Shown: positions 1 to 6,432, counted from the first letter of the stretch. The stretch is DNA of 10,140 bases from Pseudomonadota bacterium (GCA_023419875.1 JAEZXM010000569.1:1-10140), one strand, 5' to 3'. Notes: generated by a model not told the origin, from the letters alone. Translations and numbers: made by a program.

Positions 1-641
1 AACCCGTAGCGCGCGCAGACGCGGTGCACGTGCGCCTGGAAGCTCGGGGATCCGGGCGGCGAGGTGGTGAGCTCGACGAATGGCTCGCTGCGGAGCCCCT
101 GAGGCATGCGGCGCTGGAGGTCCGCGCGCCTCGCCTCGGGGACCGCCAGCACGAGCCGGTCCTCGACCACCGGGATCACCTTCAGGGGCCGGTCCACCGG
201 CAGTCGAACGAACCCGACGTGAAGGTCGCCGGCCTCGAGCGCCTCGAGCTGGAGCGGCGACGACATGTCCTCGAGCGAGACGTGCACATGTGGATGGACC
301 TTGCGGAAGCGCGAGACGAGCCGCGGGACCAGGAGGCGCGTCGTGACCCCGAACCCGAGCCGGAGCTCGCCCACCTCGCCGCGCGCCGCGCGCTGTGCCC
401 GATCGAGCACGCGATCGGCCTGGAGGAGCAGGCGATCGACCTCCTCGCGGAAGAGCATCCCGGCGCTCGTGAGCTGTGCGCCGTGCCGGCCGCGGACGAA
501 CAGCGGCCCGCCGATCTCGTCCTCGAGCTGGCGCATCTGCTTCGTGAGCGCCGGCTGCGAGACGTGCAGGGCGCGCGCGGCGCGCCCGAAGTGGCCCTGC
601 TGGGCCAGGACCTGGAACGACCGGAGCAGGCGGATTTCCAT
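1..641 (-). CDS. LysR-family transcriptional regulator (partial, 3' end outside window)
   Basis: A DNA-binding, ligand-responsive regulator of the LysR type. Reading leftward from the ATG at 641-639, the protein begins MEIRLLRSFQVLAQQGHFGR and continues into the classical winged helix-turn-helix (residues about 17-37, including AARALHVSQPALTKQM) and the conserved QLEDEIGGPLFVR stretch. From about residue 90 the start of the periplasmic-binding-protein-like effector domain is visible (GELRLGFGVTTRLLVPRLVS). About 213 residues are present; LysR proteins are usually near 300, so the C-terminal third is cut off by the window edge. An in-frame ATG 12 bp upstream (653-651) is possible, but the MEIR start matches the family. 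Neither start has a clear Shine-Dalgarno sequence. The gene is divergent from malE across about 150 bp, so it may control the mal operon, although LysR is not the usual mal regulator. The family call is firm; the target is inference. Confidence 0.93.
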   Translation of the reverse strand, partial: MEIRLLRSFQVLAQQGHFGRAARALHVSQPALTKQMRQLEDEIGGPLFVRGRHGAQLTSAGMLFREEVDRLLLQADRVLDRAQRAARGEVGELRLGFGVTTRLLVPRLVSRFRKVHPHVHVSLEDMSSPLQLEALEAGDLHVGFVRLPVDRPLKVIPVVEDRLVLAVPEARRADLQRRMPQGLRSEPFVELTTSPPGSPSFQAHVHRVCARYG

Positions 642-690
642 GCACGCACCCATAGGTGATCCCGAGGTCCGGCGGAACGGGTCGATGCCG

Positions 691-714
691 CACGGTCCAC
701 CCGAGAGGGACGTG
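691..714. promoter_or_regulatory. Imperfect inverted repeat between lysR and malE (candidate operator)
   Basis: The arms CACGGTCC (691-698) and GGACGTG (708-714) are complementary apart from one unpaired base and are separated by 9 bp. The repeat lies in the divergent intergenic region, 50 bp from the LysR start and 76 bp from the malE start, where a LysR protein would be expected to bind. It does not show a clean T-N11-A core. It could be chance in GC-rich DNA. Confidence 0.22.
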
Positions 715-777
715 CGACATTCCGTGACACCGCTGATCTCTTGGGAGCTGACGGCGCTGAGGCAGCAAATCGCGACT

Positions 778-783
778 GGAGGA
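778..783 (+). promoter_or_regulatory. Ribosome binding site of malE
   Basis: GGAGGA lies 7 bp before the ATG at 791. It is the strongest Shine-Dalgarno in the mal region and fixes the malE start. This fits the high output needed for a periplasmic binding protein. Confidence 0.8.
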
Positions 784-790
784 ATTCACC

Positions 791-2008
791 ATGGGTGAGA
801 ACAGGAAGGCTCTCTGGCGGTGCAGCGCGGCGGCGGCGCTGGTCCTCGGCCTGGCGGCGGCCCCGCTCGCGCGGGCGGCCGAGCCGGACAAGCTCCTCGT
901 CTGGATCAACGGCGACAAGGGCTACAACGGCCTCCAGAAGGTGGGGAACGCCTTCGCGGAGAAGAGCGGCGTCCCGGTCACGGTCGAGCACCCGGAGGAC
1001 GCGCCCGCGAAGTTCCAGCAGGCGGCGGCGGCGGGGCAGGGCCCGGACATCTGGTGCTGGCCGCACGACCGGATCGGCGAGTGGATCGACGGCGGCCTCA
1101 TCGTTCCTGTCACCCCGAGCAAGGCGATCAAGGACGGCATCGACGCCAAGGCCTGGCAGGCCTTCACCGTGGGCGGAAAGCTCTGGGGCTACCCGCTCTC
1201 GATCGAGGCGATCGGCCTCATCTACAACAAGAAGCTCTCCCCGACGCCGCCCAAGACCTTCAACGACGTGGTGAAGCTCGACAAGAAGCTGTCCGCGCAG
1301 GGGAAGAAGGCGATCCTCTGGGACTACAACAACACGTACTTCACCTGGCCGCTCCTCGCCGCGAACGGCGGGTTCGTCTTCGCGAAGAAGCCGGACGGCG
1401 ACCTCGACCCGAACAAGGTCGGCGTGAACAACGCCGGCGCGCTCCAGGGCGCGCAGCTCCTCGCGAAGCTCGTCCAGGACGGCGTGATGCCCAAGGGGGC
1501 GAGCTACTCGGCGATGGAGGCCGGGTTCGCGAAGGGGGACATCGCGATGATGATCAACGGCCCCTGGGCCTGGGAGAACGCCCGCAAGGCGGGCGTCGAC
1601 TTCGGCGTGTCCACCATCCCGGCGGTGGGCAGCAAGCAGGGGCGTCCGTTCGTCGGCGTGCTCGGCTGCATGATCGCCGCACCGAGCCCGAACAAGGACA
1701 TCGCCAAGGAGTTCCTCGAGGGCTCCGTCCTCCAGCTCGACGGCCTCAAGGCCATCGACGCGGACGTGCCACTGGGCGTGCCGGCCAACAAGGCGTTCTA
1801 CAAGCAGCTGGCCGCGAACCCGAACATCAAGGCGACGATGGCGAACGCCCAGCTCGGCGAGCCGATGCCCAACATCCCGGCGATGGGGAAGTTCTGGTCC
1901 TCCATGGCCTCCGCCCTCGAGAACATCACCAACGGCCGCCAGACGCCCAAGGCGGCGCTCGATGGGGCCGCGGCCCGCATGACGGGCAAGGAGGAGGCGG
2001 CGAAGTAG
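791..2008 (+). CDS. malE: Maltose/maltodextrin-binding periplasmic protein MalE
   Basis: Soluble receptor of the maltose/maltodextrin ABC importer; it acts in the periplasm and delivers sugar to MalF-MalG. The protein has 405 residues (E. coli MalE has 396). A signal peptide spans about residues 1-29: charged start, hydrophobic core, then A-R-A before the mature AEPDK. The mature protein follows E. coli MalE closely, from LVWINGDKGYNGL (residues 36-48) through TYFTWPL, INGPWAW and the C-terminal MPNIP. Aligned by eye to E. coli mature numbering, these maltose contacts are kept: D42/K43 (D14/K15), W90, D93 and R94 (W62, D65, R66), E139 (E111), Y183 (Y155), W259 (W230) and W369 (W340). Differences are N181 for E153, and S and A for Y341 and R344. 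It is first in the malEFG operon, with a strong ribosome binding site. The family is certain; the exact oligosaccharide preference is not. Confidence 0.97.
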   Translation: MGENRKALWRCSAAAALVLGLAAAPLARAAEPDKLLVWINGDKGYNGLQKVGNAFAEKSGVPVTVEHPEDAPAKFQQAAAAGQGPDIWCWPHDRIGEWIDGGLIVPVTPSKAIKDGIDAKAWQAFTVGGKLWGYPLSIEAIGLIYNKKLSPTPPKTFNDVVKLDKKLSAQGKKAILWDYNNTYFTWPLLAANGGFVFAKKPDGDLDPNKVGVNNAGALQGAQLLAKLVQDGVMPKGASYSAMEAGFAKGDIAMMINGPWAWENARKAGVDFGVSTIPAVGSKQGRPFVGVLGCMIAAPSPNKDIAKEFLEGSVLQLDGLKAIDADVPLGVPANKAFYKQLAANPNIKATMANAQLGEPMPNIPAMGKFWSSMASALENITNGRQTPKAALDGAAARMTGKEEAAK

Positions 2009-2027
2009 TTCCGACACGGGAAGCCGG

Positions 2028-3668
2028 ATGAAGCCCCAGCGCCAGGTCGAGCAGGCCGAGGCCGCTTCGCGGTCCGGTCCGGAAGCGCCGCGGCGTGCAC
2101 GCGCCGGGGCCCGGGTCATCGGGAGGGCGATCGCCGTCGTCGCGGCGGTCGCCCTCTTCTATCTCGTCTGGCTCGTCGCCTCGTCGGGTCAGGTCCTGCT
2201 CGCCATCGGAGTCCTCGCGGTCGCGTCCATCGGCTTCTTCGTCTACACGGCGCGGCGCGGATACACCTGGCGGTACCTCTTCCCCGGCATCCTCGGGATG
2301 CTGGTCTTCGTGATCGTCCCGATCGTCTACACGATCCGGCTCGGGTTCACGAACTACAGCTCCCGCAACCTCCTGACCTTCGGCCGCGCCACCCAGTACC
2401 TGCTCGATCAGACCGCGGCCGGTCCGGGCCTGCCGTACCGATTCGCGGTCCACCGGACCGACGCCGGAGTGCGGCTGGTGTTCACGACACCGGAGCCCGA
2501 GCAGGAGGAGGGCGAGGACGCGGCTGCGCAGCCCCCGGCCACCCCCGCCCGGTTCGCGACGCCGCCGCTCGATCCCGCGAAGGCGCCCGATGACGTCATC
2601 GAGGCGGCGCCGATCGACGCCGGCGAGCAGCTCGGCGAGCCGCTCCCGCTCCGCGAGGTGATCGCGGTCCGGCCCTTCCTCTCGAAGCTGCGCGTGAAGT
2701 TCCCGGACGGCACCCTGGCGCGCATGGCCTCGCTCCGGGAGTTCGCGCCGCTCCAGCCGCTCTACGAGAAGCGCGACGACGGCGCGCTCGTGAACACCCA
2801 GACGAAGCAGGTGCTCACCCCGGACCACGAGATCGGGTTCTACGTCGCGGAGGACGGCACGCCGGTGCGTCCCGGGTTCAAGGTGGACGTCGGGTTCGCC
2901 AACTACGTGCGCGTGCTCACCGACCGCGCCCTCTCGGCGCCGCTCGTCCGGATCTTCGCGTGGACGGTGGCGTTCGCGCTGCTCACGGTGCTCTTCACGC
3001 TCGCGGTGGGCATGACGCTCGCGGTGGTGCTCAACTGGGAGGCGCTGCCCGGGCGGACCCTGTACCGCACCCTGCTCTTCCTGCCGTACGCCGTGCCCGG
3101 GTTCATCTCCATCCTGGTCTTCCGCGGCCTCTTCAACCAGAACGTGGGCGAGCTGAACCTCATCCTGGACAGCCTCTTCGGCATCCGGCCGGCCTGGTTC
3201 TCCGAGCCGATGCTCGCCCGGGCGATGATCCTCATCGTCAACACCTGGCTCGGATACCCGTACATCCTGGTGCTCGCGACCGGGCTCATCAAGGCGATCC
3301 CCGCGGAGCTGTACGAGGCCTCGGCGATGGCGGGCGCCGGCCCGCTCCAGACGTTCCGGTACGTGACCGCGCCGCTCATCATCAGGCCGCTCACGCCGCT
3401 GCTCGTCGCGTCGTTCGCCTTCAACTTCAACAACTTCGTCCTGATCGCGCTGCTCACCCAGGGGCGGCCCGATTTCCTCGACGCGCGCGTGCCGGCGGGG
3501 ACGACGGACATCCTGGTCTCGTACACGTACCGGATCGCCTTCCAGGACTCCGGGCAGCAGTTCGGGCTCGCCGCCGCGATCTCGACGGTGATCTTCGTCA
3601 TCGTGGCCGGCCTCTCGATCCTCAACCTGCGCCTCACCCGCGGACGGGTCGAGAACCAGCCGCGCTAG
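2028..3668 (+). CDS. malF: Maltose/maltodextrin ABC transporter permease MalF
   Basis: Inner-membrane permease that forms the translocation path with MalG. It has 546 residues (E. coli MalF has 514). Hydrophobic segments near residues 30-50, 55-75 and 84-105 form the MalF-type N-terminal membrane region. The large periplasmic P2 domain that docks MalE follows (about 107-300, opening FTNYSSRNLLTFGRA and closing near FANYVRVLTDRA). The conserved permease core starts near residue 305. The cytoplasmic EAA loop that contacts the ATPase is at 429-451 (YEASAMAGAGPLQTFRYVTA), followed by the MalF-type run SFAFNFNNFVLIALLTQG. Within P2, residues 155-189 are a Pro/Ala/Glu-rich stretch that does not match the E. 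coli sequence. The start lies 19 bp after malE stops and has only a weak ribosome binding site, so translation is probably coupled within the operon. Confidence 0.97.
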   Translation: MKPQRQVEQAEAASRSGPEAPRRARAGARVIGRAIAVVAAVALFYLVWLVASSGQVLLAIGVLAVASIGFFVYTARRGYTWRYLFPGILGMLVFVIVPIVYTIRLGFTNYSSRNLLTFGRATQYLLDQTAAGPGLPYRFAVHRTDAGVRLVFTTPEPEQEEGEDAAAQPPATPARFATPPLDPAKAPDDVIEAAPIDAGEQLGEPLPLREVIAVRPFLSKLRVKFPDGTLARMASLREFAPLQPLYEKRDDGALVNTQTKQVLTPDHEIGFYVAEDGTPVRPGFKVDVGFANYVRVLTDRALSAPLVRIFAWTVAFALLTVLFTLAVGMTLAVVLNWEALPGRTLYRTLLFLPYAVPGFISILVFRGLFNQNVGELNLILDSLFGIRPAWFSEPMLARAMILIVNTWLGYPYILVLATGLIKAIPAELYEASAMAGAGPLQTFRYVTAPLIIRPLTPLLVASFAFNFNNFVLIALLTQGRPDFLDARVPAGTTDILVSYTYRIAFQDSGQQFGLAAAISTVIFVIVAGLSILNLRLTRGRVENQPR

Positions 3669-3671
3669 GAG
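3667..3671 (+). promoter_or_regulatory. Ribosome binding site of malG overlapping the malF stop
   Basis: AGGAG lies 8 bp before the malG ATG at 3680. Its first two bases are part of the malF TAG stop codon, so ribosomes finishing malF sit on this site. This suggests coupled translation and near-equal amounts of the two permease subunits. Confidence 0.7.
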
Positions 3672-3679
3672 AACGGGCA

Positions 3680-4570
3680 ATGGCGGTCGTCCAGGGCAAG
3701 GGTCACAGGTGGCGGCTCCTCGCGGCCCATGCCGGGCTCATCGCGATGTGCGCGCTGGTCCTCTTCCCGCTGCTCATGATCCTCTCGATCTCGCTGCGGC
3801 CCGGGAACTTCGCCACCGGCGACGTCATCCCGAAGGAGATCAGCCTCGAGCACTGGAAGCTCGCGCTCGGGATTTCCTACACCGCAGCAGACGGCAAGCT
3901 GGTGGAGCCGCCGTTCCCGGTGCTCCGCTGGCTCTGGAACTCGACCAAGATCGCCGCCCTCTCCGCCTTCATCATGGTGTTCCTGTCCACCACCGCCGCC
4001 TTCGCCTTCGCGCGCATGCGCTTCCGCGGCAAGCAGCCGATCCTGAACTCGATGCTGCTCCTCCAGATGTTCCCGCCGGTGCTGGCGCTGGTCGGCATCT
4101 TCGCGATCTTCGACACCATCGGGAACTTCGTCCCCGCGCTCGGGGTCGAGTCGCACGGGGCCGTGATCCTGGCGTACGTCGGCGGGATCGCGCTGCACAT
4201 CTGGACGATCCGGAGCTACTTCTCCACCATCCCGGTGGAGATCGAGGAGTGCGCCAAGGTGGACGGCGCCACGCACGCGCAGTCCTTCCTCTACATCCTC
4301 CTCCCGATGGCGGTGCCGATCCTGATGGTCGTCTTCGTGCTCGCCTTCATCGGCTCGATGATCGAGTACCCGATCGCCTCCATCCTGCTCCGCCAGGTGG
4401 ACTCCCTCACGCTCGCGGTCGGCTCGAGGTACTTCCTCTACGAGCAGAACTACCTCTGGGGCGACTTCGCCGCGGCGGCGGTGCTCTCCGGGATCCCGAT
4501 CACGATCGTGTTCCTGCTCGCGCAGCGGTGGATCGTGTCCGGGCTCACGGCGGGCGGGGTGAAGGGGTGA
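3680..4570 (+). CDS. malG: Maltose/maltodextrin ABC transporter permease MalG
   Basis: Second membrane permease of the maltose importer, partner of MalF. The 296 residues equal the E. coli MalG length, and the sequence aligns by eye along its whole length: SLRPGNFATG near the N-terminus, FPVLRWLWNSTKIAALSAF, STTAAFAFARMRF, and NYLWGDFAAAAV late in the protein. The EAA loop is E189-E190-C191-A192 to G196 (EECAKVDGATHAQSF), with Cys in the second variable position. The C-terminus GLTAGGVKG is the same as in E. coli, where this tail contacts the MalK ATPase dimer, so a MalK-type partner is expected although none is encoded here. The start follows malF by 11 bp with an AGGAG site. The last 26 bp overlap the end of the convergent acetyltransferase gene, leaving no space for a terminator between them. 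Confidence 0.97.
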   Translation: MAVVQGKGHRWRLLAAHAGLIAMCALVLFPLLMILSISLRPGNFATGDVIPKEISLEHWKLALGISYTAADGKLVEPPFPVLRWLWNSTKIAALSAFIMVFLSTTAAFAFARMRFRGKQPILNSMLLLQMFPPVLALVGIFAIFDTIGNFVPALGVESHGAVILAYVGGIALHIWTIRSYFSTIPVEIEECAKVDGATHAQSFLYILLPMAVPILMVVFVLAFIGSMIEYPIASILLRQVDSLTLAVGSRYFLYEQNYLWGDFAAAAVLSGIPITIVFLLAQRWIVSGLTAGGVKG

Positions 4571-5009
4571 GCTTCCGCATCGTCTCGTTCTCGACCGGGC
4601 GGAACCCCGCGCGCCGGTAGAGCGCGCGCCCGCGCGGATTGGACCGCGACACCTCCAGCTCGAGCGCCACCGGCGCCTCCCATCCCAGCGTCCCCGCCGC
4701 GAGCAGCGCCAGGAGCTCGGTCGCGAAGCCTCGTCCCCGGGCCCCGGGCCCGACGTACAATTCGTCGATGGTGCAGATGAGCCCGCCCAGCTCGTTCGAC
4801 CAGTACGGGACGAGGAGCGCGTACCCCTCCACCCTCCCGCCCACCTCGAGCGCGAGGCACCGGCCGCGGGAGGGCGCGTCGCGGAACAGCTCCAGCGTGC
4901 GGCGCACGCGGGCCGGATCCGGCGCCATCGTGCCGGGGTCCTCGCGGTAGAGCGCGAGGTAGAGCTGGATCACGCGTTCGTCTTCCTCGGGGGTCGCCGG
5001 GCGCCACAT
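4545..5009 (-). CDS. GNAT-family N-acetyltransferase
   Basis: Predicted acetyl-CoA-dependent acetyltransferase of 154 residues, a normal length for a single GNAT domain. The motif A region is IDELYVGPGARGRGFATELL (residues 81-100); the R91-G92-R93-G94-x-A96 signature binds the CoA pyrophosphate. A typical motif B follows near the C-terminus: EVSRSNPRGRALYRRAGF, with the Asn and the LY..AGF pair common to the family. The N-terminal part (MWRPATPEEDERVIQLYLAL) also has GNAT style. The substrate cannot be read from sequence. The ATG at 5009-5007 has no Shine-Dalgarno sequence, but a -10-like TATAGC lies 7 bp upstream on this strand, so the message may be leaderless. It converges on malG with a 26-bp overlap and is divergent from the outer-membrane protein gene. 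No functional link to maltose uptake is evident. Confidence 0.9.
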   Translation of the reverse strand: MWRPATPEEDERVIQLYLALYREDPGTMAPDPARVRRTLELFRDAPSRGRCLALEVGGRVEGYALLVPYWSNELGGLICTIDELYVGPGARGRGFATELLALLAAGTLGWEAPVALELEVSRSNPRGRALYRRAGFRPVENETMRKLTPSPRPP

Positions 5010-5016
5010 GGAGGTT

Positions 5017-5022
5017 GCTATA
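5017..5022 (-). promoter_or_regulatory. Candidate -10 element of the acetyltransferase gene
   Basis: On the minus strand this reads TATAGC, ending 7 bp before the ATG at 5009. It sits in a perfect palindrome GCTATAGC (5017-5024), an AT-containing island in very GC-rich DNA. The spacing would put the transcription start on or next to the start codon. No convincing -35 box is seen. Confidence 0.35.
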
Positions 5023-5072
5023 GCCGCCGTCCCACCTCGTGCGCTCCCGAGGGGTGCAGGTCGAGCGGCTTC

Positions 5073-5100
5073 TTGCCGGTTTCACTCTCAGCGGTAGAGT
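5073..5100 (+). promoter_or_regulatory. Candidate sigma70-type promoter of the outer-membrane protein gene
   Basis: TTGCCG (5073-5078) and TAGAGT (5095-5100) are separated by 16 bp. The pair lies about 60 bp upstream of the ATG at 5162 and just before the hairpin at 5105-5125, which would fall in the 5' untranslated leader. Both boxes are partial matches to the consensus. Confidence 0.35.
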
Positions 5101-5104
5101 CGGC

Positions 5105-5125
5105 GCGCGCTTCGGCGAAGCGCGC
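5105..5125 (+). repeat. Perfect 9-bp stem hairpin in the leader of the outer-membrane protein gene
   Basis: GCGCGCTTC (5105-5113) pairs exactly with GAAGCGCGC (5117-5125) around the 3-base loop GGC. No T-run follows, so it is not a standard terminator. It lies 23 bp before the AAGGAG ribosome binding site and could stabilise the mRNA 5' end or be a protein binding site. Confidence 0.45.
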
Positions 5126-5148
5126 CGTTCAGTGTTCGACCCCCACCC

Positions 5149-5154
5149 AAGGAG
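5149..5154 (+). promoter_or_regulatory. Ribosome binding site of the outer-membrane protein gene
   Basis: AAGGAG lies 7 bp before the ATG at 5162. It selects this start over an in-frame upstream one at 5039, which would put a long non-secretory sequence in front of an otherwise perfect signal peptide. Confidence 0.75.
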
Positions 5155-5161
5155 ACCCGAG

Positions 5162-5671
5162 ATGAAGAAGCTCGCTCTGGTGATCGCGGCCCTCGCGCTC
5201 GCGCTGCCGGCCGCCGCGCAGGAGAACAGGACGCGGTTCGGACTGGGCGTGTCGATCACGCCGGAGGCCGCCTTCGCGCCCACCGTCGAGCTGTACCTGC
5301 CCATCGATCTCCGCGGGAACCTCCGGATCGAGCCGTCGCTGGGCGTCTTCACCACCGACGCGGGCGACGCGAGCGCGAGCGACATCACGCTCGGCGTGGG
5401 CGTCTTCTTGATGAGGCGCGTGGCGCAGCCCGTGAACCTGTATTACGGCGGGCGCTTCAAGCTGAACTTCGCGAGCGCCGACGACGGCGTGAACGACGAC
5501 TCGGGCACCGACATCTCGATCGCGGGCGCGCTCGGCGGCGAGTACTACCTCGTGCCGAAGTTCTCGCTCGGGCTCGAAGGGCAGCTCGGCTTCCGTTCCA
5601 CGTCCGACGTGAACGGCGATGTCTCCGGCTTCTTCACGACCGGGCTCGGCTTCCTGCGCGTGTACTTCTGA
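5162..5671 (+). CDS. Small outer-membrane beta-barrel protein (hypothetical)
   Basis: A secreted protein of 169 residues and unknown specific function. The N-terminus MKKLALVIAALALALPAAAQ is a textbook Sec signal peptide, probably cut after A-A-A or at the Q. The remaining roughly 150 residues alternate polar and hydrophobic positions in short strands separated by Asp/Ser/Asn/Gly-rich turns (for example NFASADDGVNDDSGTD), and Gly and aromatic residues recur (GVGVFLM, LYYGGRF, GGEYYL, TTGLGF). The chain ends LRVYF; a terminal aromatic preceded by a Tyr two or so residues earlier is the usual signal for outer-membrane insertion by the BAM machinery. The size suggests a barrel of about 6-8 strands, like many OmpA-beta/OmpW-like small porins. 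It appears to be monocistronic, flanked by hairpins on both sides. Confidence 0.82.
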   Translation: MKKLALVIAALALALPAAAQENRTRFGLGVSITPEAAFAPTVELYLPIDLRGNLRIEPSLGVFTTDAGDASASDITLGVGVFLMRRVAQPVNLYYGGRFKLNFASADDGVNDDSGTDISIAGALGGEYYLVPKFSLGLEGQLGFRSTSDVNGDVSGFFTTGLGFLRVYF

Positions 5672-5713
5672 ACGAGGTCAGCGGCGCGGCGCAACGATCC
5701 GTTTACGCCGCAA

Positions 5714-5731
5714 CGCAGCGAGAGCGCTGCG
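5714..5731 (+). terminator. Hairpin downstream of the outer-membrane protein gene (possible terminator)
   Basis: CGCAGCG (5714-5720) pairs perfectly with CGCTGCG (5725-5731) around loop AGAG, 43 bp after the stop codon. No T-run follows, so if it ends transcription it is of a non-canonical or Rho-assisted kind. Confidence 0.3.
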
Positions 5732-5778
5732 ACCTCGCGCGCACACGCCCGCCTCCCCTCCGGGGTACAGGCTTGGAG

Positions 5779-5784
5779 TATGAT
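5779..5784 (+). promoter_or_regulatory. Candidate -10 element of the regulator/acyl-CoA synthetase/oxidoreductase operon
   Basis: TATGAT matches the -10 consensus at 5 of 6 positions and is the only AT-rich hexamer in the 173-bp gap before the regulator gene. No recognisable -35 box lies 16-18 bp upstream, so an activator or another sigma factor could be needed. Confidence 0.35.
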
Positions 5785-5806
5785 GTGCCCCCTTTCCGAA
5801 CCTGAC

Positions 5807-5829
5807 CCCGCCGGCCCCGCGCCGGCGGG
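5807..5829 (+). repeat. Perfect 9-bp stem hairpin abutting the regulator's ribosome binding site
   Basis: CCCGCCGGC (5807-5815) pairs exactly with GCCGGCGGG (5821-5829) around the loop CCCGC. The stem ends 2 bp before GGAGG (5832-5836), the ribosome binding site of the XRE/cupin gene. As RNA it could affect ribosome access; as DNA it could be an operator for the regulator itself. No T-run follows. Confidence 0.45.
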
Positions 5830-5844
5830 CCGGAGGTGGGCCGC

Positions 5845-6414
5845 ATGTCGCAGGACGTCCGCGTGGGCACGAAGGTCGCGACCGTACGGGAGTCGCTGAG
5901 CCTCACCGTCGAGGAGCTCGCCGAGCGCAGCGGCTGCGACCTCGCGCTCATCCGCCGGATCGAGGGGGGCGAGATCGTCCCGTCGCTCGCCCCGCTGATC
6001 AAGATCTCGCGCGCCCTCGGCGTCCGGCTCGGGACCCTCCTCGACGACGCCACCGGCCTCGGGCCCGCGATCACCCGGCGCGACGAGGCGGCGGGCGCGA
6101 CGCCGACGAAGAGCCTCGAGACGCGATCGGCCACGGGGACGCACGACTTCTTCTCGCTCGCCCCCGGCAAGGCCACGAAGCACATGGAGCCGTTCCTCGT
6201 GACGATCCACCCCGGCGCCGACGCGCCCTCCTCGCACGAGGGCGAGGAGCTCCTGTACGTGCTCGAGGGGAAGATCGAGGTCGCCTACGGCAAGGACGTC
6301 CACACGCTCGGGCCCGGCGACTCCATCTACTACGATTCGATCGTCCCGCACCGCGTGAGCGCCGCCGGCGACGCCGACGCCCGGATCCTGGCGGTCGTCT
6401 ACGCGACGGCCTAG
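5845..6414 (+). CDS. XRE-family regulator with C-terminal cupin sensor domain
   Basis: A two-domain transcription factor of 189 residues, a typical length for the XRE-cupin class. Residues about 8-66 form a lambda-repressor-like helix-turn-helix (KVATVRESLSLTVEELAERS, then CDLALIRRIEGGEIVPSLA). Residues about 115-186 form a cupin_2 beta-barrel: motif 1 includes SSHEGEELLYVLEG (H131, E134, E135) and motif 2 includes GDSIYYDSIVPHRV (H169). This fold usually senses a small molecule, with or without a metal. The ATG at 5845 is chosen because GGAGG (5832-5836) sits 8 bp before it; a GTG at 5836 would overlap that site. The gene starts the operon and is followed after 18 bp by the acyl-CoA synthetase fusion, so it very likely regulates this operon, with an acid, acyl-CoA or 2-oxoacid as a plausible ligand. 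The ligand is inference. Confidence 0.93.
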   Translation: MSQDVRVGTKVATVRESLSLTVEELAERSGCDLALIRRIEGGEIVPSLAPLIKISRALGVRLGTLLDDATGLGPAITRRDEAAGATPTKSLETRSATGTHDFFSLAPGKATKHMEPFLVTIHPGADAPSSHEGEELLYVLEGKIEVAYGKDVHTLGPGDSIYYDSIVPHRVSAAGDADARILAVVYATA

Positions 6415-6432
6415 CCCACGAGGACGACGCGC

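Noticed and set aside
732..760. Three direct GCTGA repeats upstream of malE
   Set aside because: Unequal spacing (15 and 9 bp) and a short common pentamer; probably chance, and not similar to MalT boxes.
741..770. TTGGGA...GCAAAT as a malE promoter
   Set aside because: The -10 match is poor and the 18-bp spacing is loose; not strong enough to list as a feature.
182..2119. Long minus-strand frame (645 codons) opposite malE and the LysR gene
   Set aside because: Its product is rich in Arg/His/Asp/Leu with no recognisable domain, as expected antisense to GC-rich codons. The plus strand encodes a clear MalE, and the real LysR gene is in another frame.
1926..3680. Long minus-strand frame opposite malF
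   Set aside because: Low-complexity Arg/Glu/Asp-rich shadow of malF, which is unmistakable on the plus strand.
5836..5844. GTG start for the XRE/cupin regulator
   Set aside because: The GTG overlaps the GGAGG ribosome binding site that is correctly spaced for the ATG at 5845.
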